Assembly: GCA_012974475.1 (NCBI GenBank)
Contig: JAAXQD010000245.1
Coordinates: 1-28,659, forward strand
DNA: 28,659 nt
Source: Desulfobacterales bacterium
Lineage (GTDB): Bacteria; Desulfobacterota; Desulfobacteria; Desulfobacterales; UBA11574
Direction: 5' to 3'
Position numbers and translations under genes: made by a program
In this document: positions 26,258 to 28,659 of the stretch, piece by piece
Layout: each line of letters opens with the position of its first letter
How positions within the stretch are numbered: the stretch's first letter is position 1
Notes under the pieces: model-generated
Databases searched by the model: none
Told to the model about the DNA's origin: nothing
The model's input: the letters and a program-made list of their open reading frames with translations, nothing else

Positions 26258-27040
26258 CTAAATTGAGTGATTGTCGAGTTTGAAATCAAAACCAAAAATC
26301 GATGTCTGCATTCTTTTGACACCCGCAAGGGCTCTTTGACTAAGGTTCATGTATACTCTAAGATCGCGCTCTTTCTTTTTGTATTCTCTTACATCCTCTT
26401 CTGACCAGAAGAGTAATGACTTCCGTCAGAATACGTCCACAATACTTGGGCTCTTTGTCTTTGCAAGAGGCACCAATGGTAAACAGAACATAGGGTCGGA
26501 TCCGTCTGTCACTTTTGTAATATTCAGTTCGCTGTCAAGTACAATCTCTATCTGTCTACCGCTATTGGCGCATTCTGCCTGAATGGTAAAAGACAATTCC
26601 TTTTTTTGTAATCTCCCATACACGAAGGGAGTCGCAAAAGCGTCAGCGGCTCAGGCAGCAAAAAATTGCTCGCCGGAAGAGGCCGTCATTCTGAAACCAG
26701 TGTCCTCGAGAGAAAGAGGATAAGCCCAGTTTATTGCCTTTCCATCGTCTCGATAAATGAATGTTTTTAAGTTCTCAAGCTTGTCAATAATTTGATTTAC
26801 CTGATCCTTTGGCATCCCTATCTCGCTGGCGATCAACTCTGTTGTAATAGGATCTTTGACAACCGCCATTTTCATAACGATAAAATGATGGACGCTACGC
26901 TCCTCTCTCGACAGACAATCTGCATTTGCCTTGGCACTATTTTCGCCTTTCTTCGCCCCTTTATTTGAAAGCAGCGGCGGTATTCGCATCATAAAACCGC
27001 GAAACCCCATGTACAATTTATGTTTCAGTTCATTCTTCAT
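26258..27040 (-). CDS. MerB-like protein with two in-frame TGA codons (candidate selenoprotein)
   Basis: One continuous frame of 260 codons runs from ATG 27040 (AAGGTGG site eight bases upstream) to TAG 26260-26258, interrupted only by TGA at codon 130 (26653-26651) and codon 205 (26428-26426). The N-terminal part (about 40-100) is a winged-helix-like domain, DPITTELIASEIGMPKDQV, as in organomercurial lyase MerB. Then come FFAA-U-AADAFATPF, QAECANSG and VDVF-U-RKSLLFWSEEDV. Against MerB as I remember it, these match AW-C96-ALD99, SHCAATG and SF-C159-CHVHFFAS..EDW. So both TGAs fall on the catalytic cysteines, and the aspartate is kept (D133). SECIS-like hairpins follow both. Organomercurial cleavage is inferred from the fold, not shown. 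A twice-mutated pseudogene is the alternative. Confidence 0.78.
26396..26413 (-). promoter_or_regulatory. SECIS-like hairpin after the second TGA
   Basis: On the - strand, 12 bases after the TGA at 26428-26426, CTCTTCTGGTCAGAAGAG folds as a perfect 7-base-pair stem closed by the tetraloop GGTC. The loop lies 20-23 bases after the TGA, within the known range for bacterial SECIS elements. The E. coli fdhF SECIS also presents GGUC in its apical loop. The hairpin is within the reading frame. Confidence 0.7.
26613..26631 (-). promoter_or_regulatory. Weaker SECIS-like hairpin after the first TGA
   Basis: On the - strand, 19 bases after the TGA at 26653-26651, CTCCC (26631-26627) pairs with GGGAG (26617-26613) around TTCGTGTAT. 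A T-T mismatch and a further T-A pair would close a CGTGT loop with G at its second position. Distance and loop size fit a bacterial SECIS. The stem is shorter than the one after the second TGA. Confidence 0.4.
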
Positions 27041-27221
27041 GAATTTACCACCTTATGTTATCGGTTCATCAAACATTTTTATAAACTCAAAACATCATCA
27101 ATATATTTCGGCTGAAACATGAAATCATCTGGGAATCGATTTTTGTTCCGTTTAACTTGCTCATTTTATGGTTGGGTCGGCACGCCGTAAAATTCTGCCA
27201 ACCATATAAAATCAGCGGAGC

Positions 27222-27256
27222 GACCTGCCCGCTCGTGCCTTGCAATGGCAGGCGGG
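27222..27256 (+). repeat. 35-base interspersed palindromic repeat, copy 2
   Basis: Identical over 35 bases to 3802-3836, and in the same orientation. It is flanked here by GCGGAGC on the left and AGCGACGCC on the right. It lies about 180 bases upstream of the MerB-like gene start. Confidence 0.8.
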
Positions 27257-27372
27257 AGCGACGCCATAACTTTAAGCTTTAGATCACTGTTGTCCACCGA
27301 TGCACTGTGGCGTGTCAGACACTTTTAACTTGTACGGCTTTAACTAAAACAGCCCCTTTCAGGAACGAACCA

Positions 27373-27419
27373 AATCCGGGTCCTCCCCCGCGTGGCGGGT
27401 TCTAAGATGGGCCCGGATT
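27373..27419 (-). terminator. Long hairpin after the TIGR00027-type gene, probable terminator
   Basis: AATCCGGGTCC (27373-27383) and GGGCCCGGATT (27409-27419) pair over 11 bases with one G-T. The loop holds a second small stem (CCCGC/GCGGG). It lies nine bases past the methyltransferase stop on the - strand. No clean T-run follows on either strand, so its efficiency is uncertain. Confidence 0.45.
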
Positions 27420-27427
27420 CTTTACTT

Positions 27428-28348
27428 TCAGCATATTAGCTCGGTCCGGCCACAGGACCCCAAAGGGCGATGTATAGCGGCGTGCTTGACATCTCTGATC
27501 CGAGCGTTCATCAAGTGCGTCAATTTCCAGACCCGAAGCCCGTCTTTTCGGTTTTTGAAGTAGAGAACATCGATCTCGTCCGGTCCGTTGTCTTTGACAT
27601 ATCCATATCCCATGGCTCGAAGATCCTGTTTCAACATCTCAGGGTCGAAAAATGTTTGCCACGGCTCTCCAGCCGATGCAACCTTTTGGGCAAACCTTTC
27701 GAAGAACAACCGCTGGTCAGAATTCAGCAAAGACGGCCAAATCAAGTAGTCGAAGACGATTTCACTTCCTTCCGGAGCCAACGCGATCAAACGCAGTGTC
27801 GCCATCACCGCCTCCATGGTCAAATATGGCGTCACGCCGAGCATCGAAAAAAACGTGGATTTATCCGGATCGTAGCCTGCATCACGCAGCCCCTCCATGA
27901 GTGTCTGAGTTTCAAAGTCGACCGGTACGAACGTGAGATCACCCGGGGGTGTGATCCCGGCTTCCTCCAGGCGATCTCGCTTCCACGCCTGGGTCATCGG
28001 GTGGTCGACTTCGAACACGTGCAGTAAGCTTTCAGGATACGGTTTTCGGTAGGCGAAGGTGTCGAGACCTGCACCCAAAATGACATACTGGTCCACCCCG
28101 CGTCGAACGCCGAGGTCGAGTTTGTCCTCCACGAATCTACTTCTTACGACGGTGGCAGCTCGCAAGAAAGGCAACAGCGGCGAAGCCTCGGATTGGAGTA
28201 TTTCGGCTTCCATTATCGAATCACTATCTTTGCCGATGATGCGAAGTGCGAGGGGGTCATACAAGACCTTCGGATGATCCAGGAGTTGATGTTCTGCCCG
28301 TTTAATCGCACCTCGCTGTGCCGCCCAAGTTCTACGGTCCTCTTGCAT
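27428..28348 (-). CDS. Class I SAM-dependent methyltransferase, TIGR00027/LCM-like
   Basis: The 306-residue product belongs to the O-methyltransferase family related to leucine carboxyl methyltransferase (TIGR00027/COG3315 type). Matching parts are HPKVLYDPLALRIIG near the start, RSRFVEDKLDLGVRRGVDQYVILGAGLDTFAYR (the SAM-binding site), VFEVDHPMTQAWKRDRL, and FVPVDFETQ. FFSMLGVTPYLTMEAV and a C-terminal FFERFAQKVASAGEPW part follow. Substrates of the bacterial family are mostly unknown; small carboxylates or polyketide intermediates are suggested. The start is ATG 28348, nine bases after GAGAAAGG; an in-frame TTG at 28357 is too close to that site. Its last codons are part of a 19-base repeat. 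Confidence 0.85.
   Translation of the reverse strand: MQEDRRTWAAQRGAIKRAEHQLLDHPKVLYDPLALRIIGKDSDSIMEAEILQSEASPLLPFLRAATVVRSRFVEDKLDLGVRRGVDQYVILGAGLDTFAYRKPYPESLLHVFEVDHPMTQAWKRDRLEEAGITPPGDLTFVPVDFETQTLMEGLRDAGYDPDKSTFFSMLGVTPYLTMEAVMATLRLIALAPEGSEIVFDYLIWPSLLNSDQRLFFERFAQKVASAGEPWQTFFDPEMLKQDLRAMGYGYVKDNGPDEIDVLYFKNRKDGLRVWKLTHLMNARIRDVKHAAIHRPLGSCGRTELIC
27430..27448 (+). repeat. 19-base repeat, copy 1
   Basis: AGCATATTAGCTCGGTCCG is identical to 28457-28475 in the same orientation. Here it encodes the last residues of the methyltransferase (RTELIC) and its stop. Confidence 0.6.
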
Positions 28349-28428
28349 AAAATTCAACCTTTCTCCCGATTGCCTTTAAAAGCGTCTTTTTAGTATGAAA
28401 AACGTCACGCTAAGCCTTAAATGCACCC

Positions 28429-28641
28429 TCAAAATTCAAATTTAATGTTTATTTTAAGCATATTAGCTCGGTCCGACCCAAGAGCCATAATGCGTTTAAA
28501 GATACGAAGACGCGGATCTATCGATTGTGAGGGCGCTCTGACCTGCTTAACGATAAGTGAAAACGGTGAGTCGCTAAGGTCTATCGGGTGACAGCCATGA
28601 AGATAATTTGGGTTGGTAATTGGTAATATGTCTTTTTGCAT
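28429..28641 (-). CDS. Small protein of unknown function
   Basis: I do not recognise this 70-residue product. ATG 28641 follows AAGGAGGT at an ideal distance, which argues that it is truly translated. The sequence is MQKDILPITNPNYLHGC and onward: a proline/asparagine-rich start, then a mixed hydrophobic middle (SDSPFSLIVKQVRAP) and a basic, helical end (RLRIFKRIMALGSDRANML). No signal peptide, membrane segment or cysteine pair is present. A GTG two codons upstream is also in frame. The second 19-base repeat lies in its 3' part. It could be the start of a broken longer gene, though no continuation was found in the other frames. Confidence 0.5.
   Translation of the reverse strand: MQKDILPITNPNYLHGCHPIDLSDSPFSLIVKQVRAPSQSIDPRLRIFKRIMALGSDRANMLKINIKFEF
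28457..28475 (+). repeat. 19-base repeat, copy 2
   Basis: Identical to 27430-27448. It lies inside the 3' part of the small unknown gene, read in a different frame from copy 1 (encoding SDRANM). The shared bases therefore do not reflect shared protein sequence. Confidence 0.6.
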
Positions 28642-28659
28642 ATCCACCTCCTTTTCTAC

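Larger units (their letters stand above)
27041..27427. other. Structured spacer upstream of the MerB-like gene
   Basis: This 387-base spacer between two - strand genes has no supported ORF. It contains the MerB-like gene's ribosome site, a 9-bp inverted repeat (TATGGTTGG 27167-27175 with 27198-27206, a CGGC/GCCG stem nested inside), the second copy of the 35-base repeat and a terminator-like hairpin at its far end. No convincing -35/-10 pair for the MerB-like gene was found. Confidence 0.5.

Noticed and set aside
26426..26623. Separate 65-residue gene on the - strand
   Set aside because: It is in the same frame as the upstream 129-codon ORF and is the middle of the MerB-like protein between its two TGA codons.
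26651..27040. Stand-alone winged-helix regulator of 129 residues
   Set aside because: The DNA-binding-like domain is the normal N-terminal domain of MerB. The frame continues past TGA with matching sequence, so a MarR/ArsR-type label would be misleading.
1..28659. CRISPR array, rRNA, tRNA or insertion sequence
   Set aside because: No regularly spaced repeats, rRNA signatures, cloverleaf with CCA end or transposase motifs were seen when reading both strands. A tRNA scan could still find a divergent gene.

Overview
The window is a 28.7 kb piece of a bacterial chromosome of roughly balanced base composition. It most resembles a Desulfobacterota (deltaproteobacterial, Desulfobacterales-like) genome. 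That placement is inferred from gene families, from the Sec-type gene described below, from heavy use of TTG/GTG start codons (rpsT, lptE, yajC, secD, dprA), and from short interspersed repeats of a kind I associate with that group. It does not come from a marker comparison. No rRNA, tRNA, CRISPR array or transposase was seen.

Region 1 (1-13.4 kb) is housekeeping. rpsT (S20) faces a leuS-lptE pair. After a ~570-base repeat-bearing spacer come rng (RNase G) and a membrane-anchored LysM-like protein overlapping it by ATGA, then yajC, secD, secF, dprA and topA, all on the + strand. These cover ribosome assembly, Leu-tRNA charging, LPS transport, RNA turnover, Sec export, DNA uptake/processing and DNA supercoiling. 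topA has no usable in-frame start codon ahead of its conserved first strand.

Region 2 (13.4-25.1 kb) is accessory and entirely on the - strand. It holds a TIM-barrel sugar-phosphate isomerase-like protein, a short DksA/TraR zinc protein, a DUF4197 exported protein, a zinc-ribbon protein, a DMT/EamA transporter broken by one extra base in a C6 run, cyanase, a regulator remnant, a DUF302 protein, a SpoIIAA/STAS-like protein, a fumarate-reductase-type flavoprotein, a homocysteine S-methyltransferase-like protein, ArfB, a TauE/SafE exporter and a metallophosphoesterase lipoprotein.

Region 3 (25.1 kb to the end, also - strand) holds a THUMP-type RNA methyltransferase, the main discovery of the window, a TIGR00027-type methyltransferase and a small unknown protein. 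The discovery is a 260-codon MerB (organomercurial lyase)-like gene at 26258-27040. It is read through two in-frame TGA codons, at codons 130 and 205. These sit where MerB has its two catalytic cysteines (C96 and C159), and the aspartate three residues after the first (MerB D99) is kept. The second TGA is followed by a clean SECIS-like hairpin with a GGTC apical loop, and the first by a weaker one. I read it as a candidate double-selenocysteine organomercurial-lyase-family protein. Conventional gene calling would split it into two unrelated short ORFs and lose its C-terminus.
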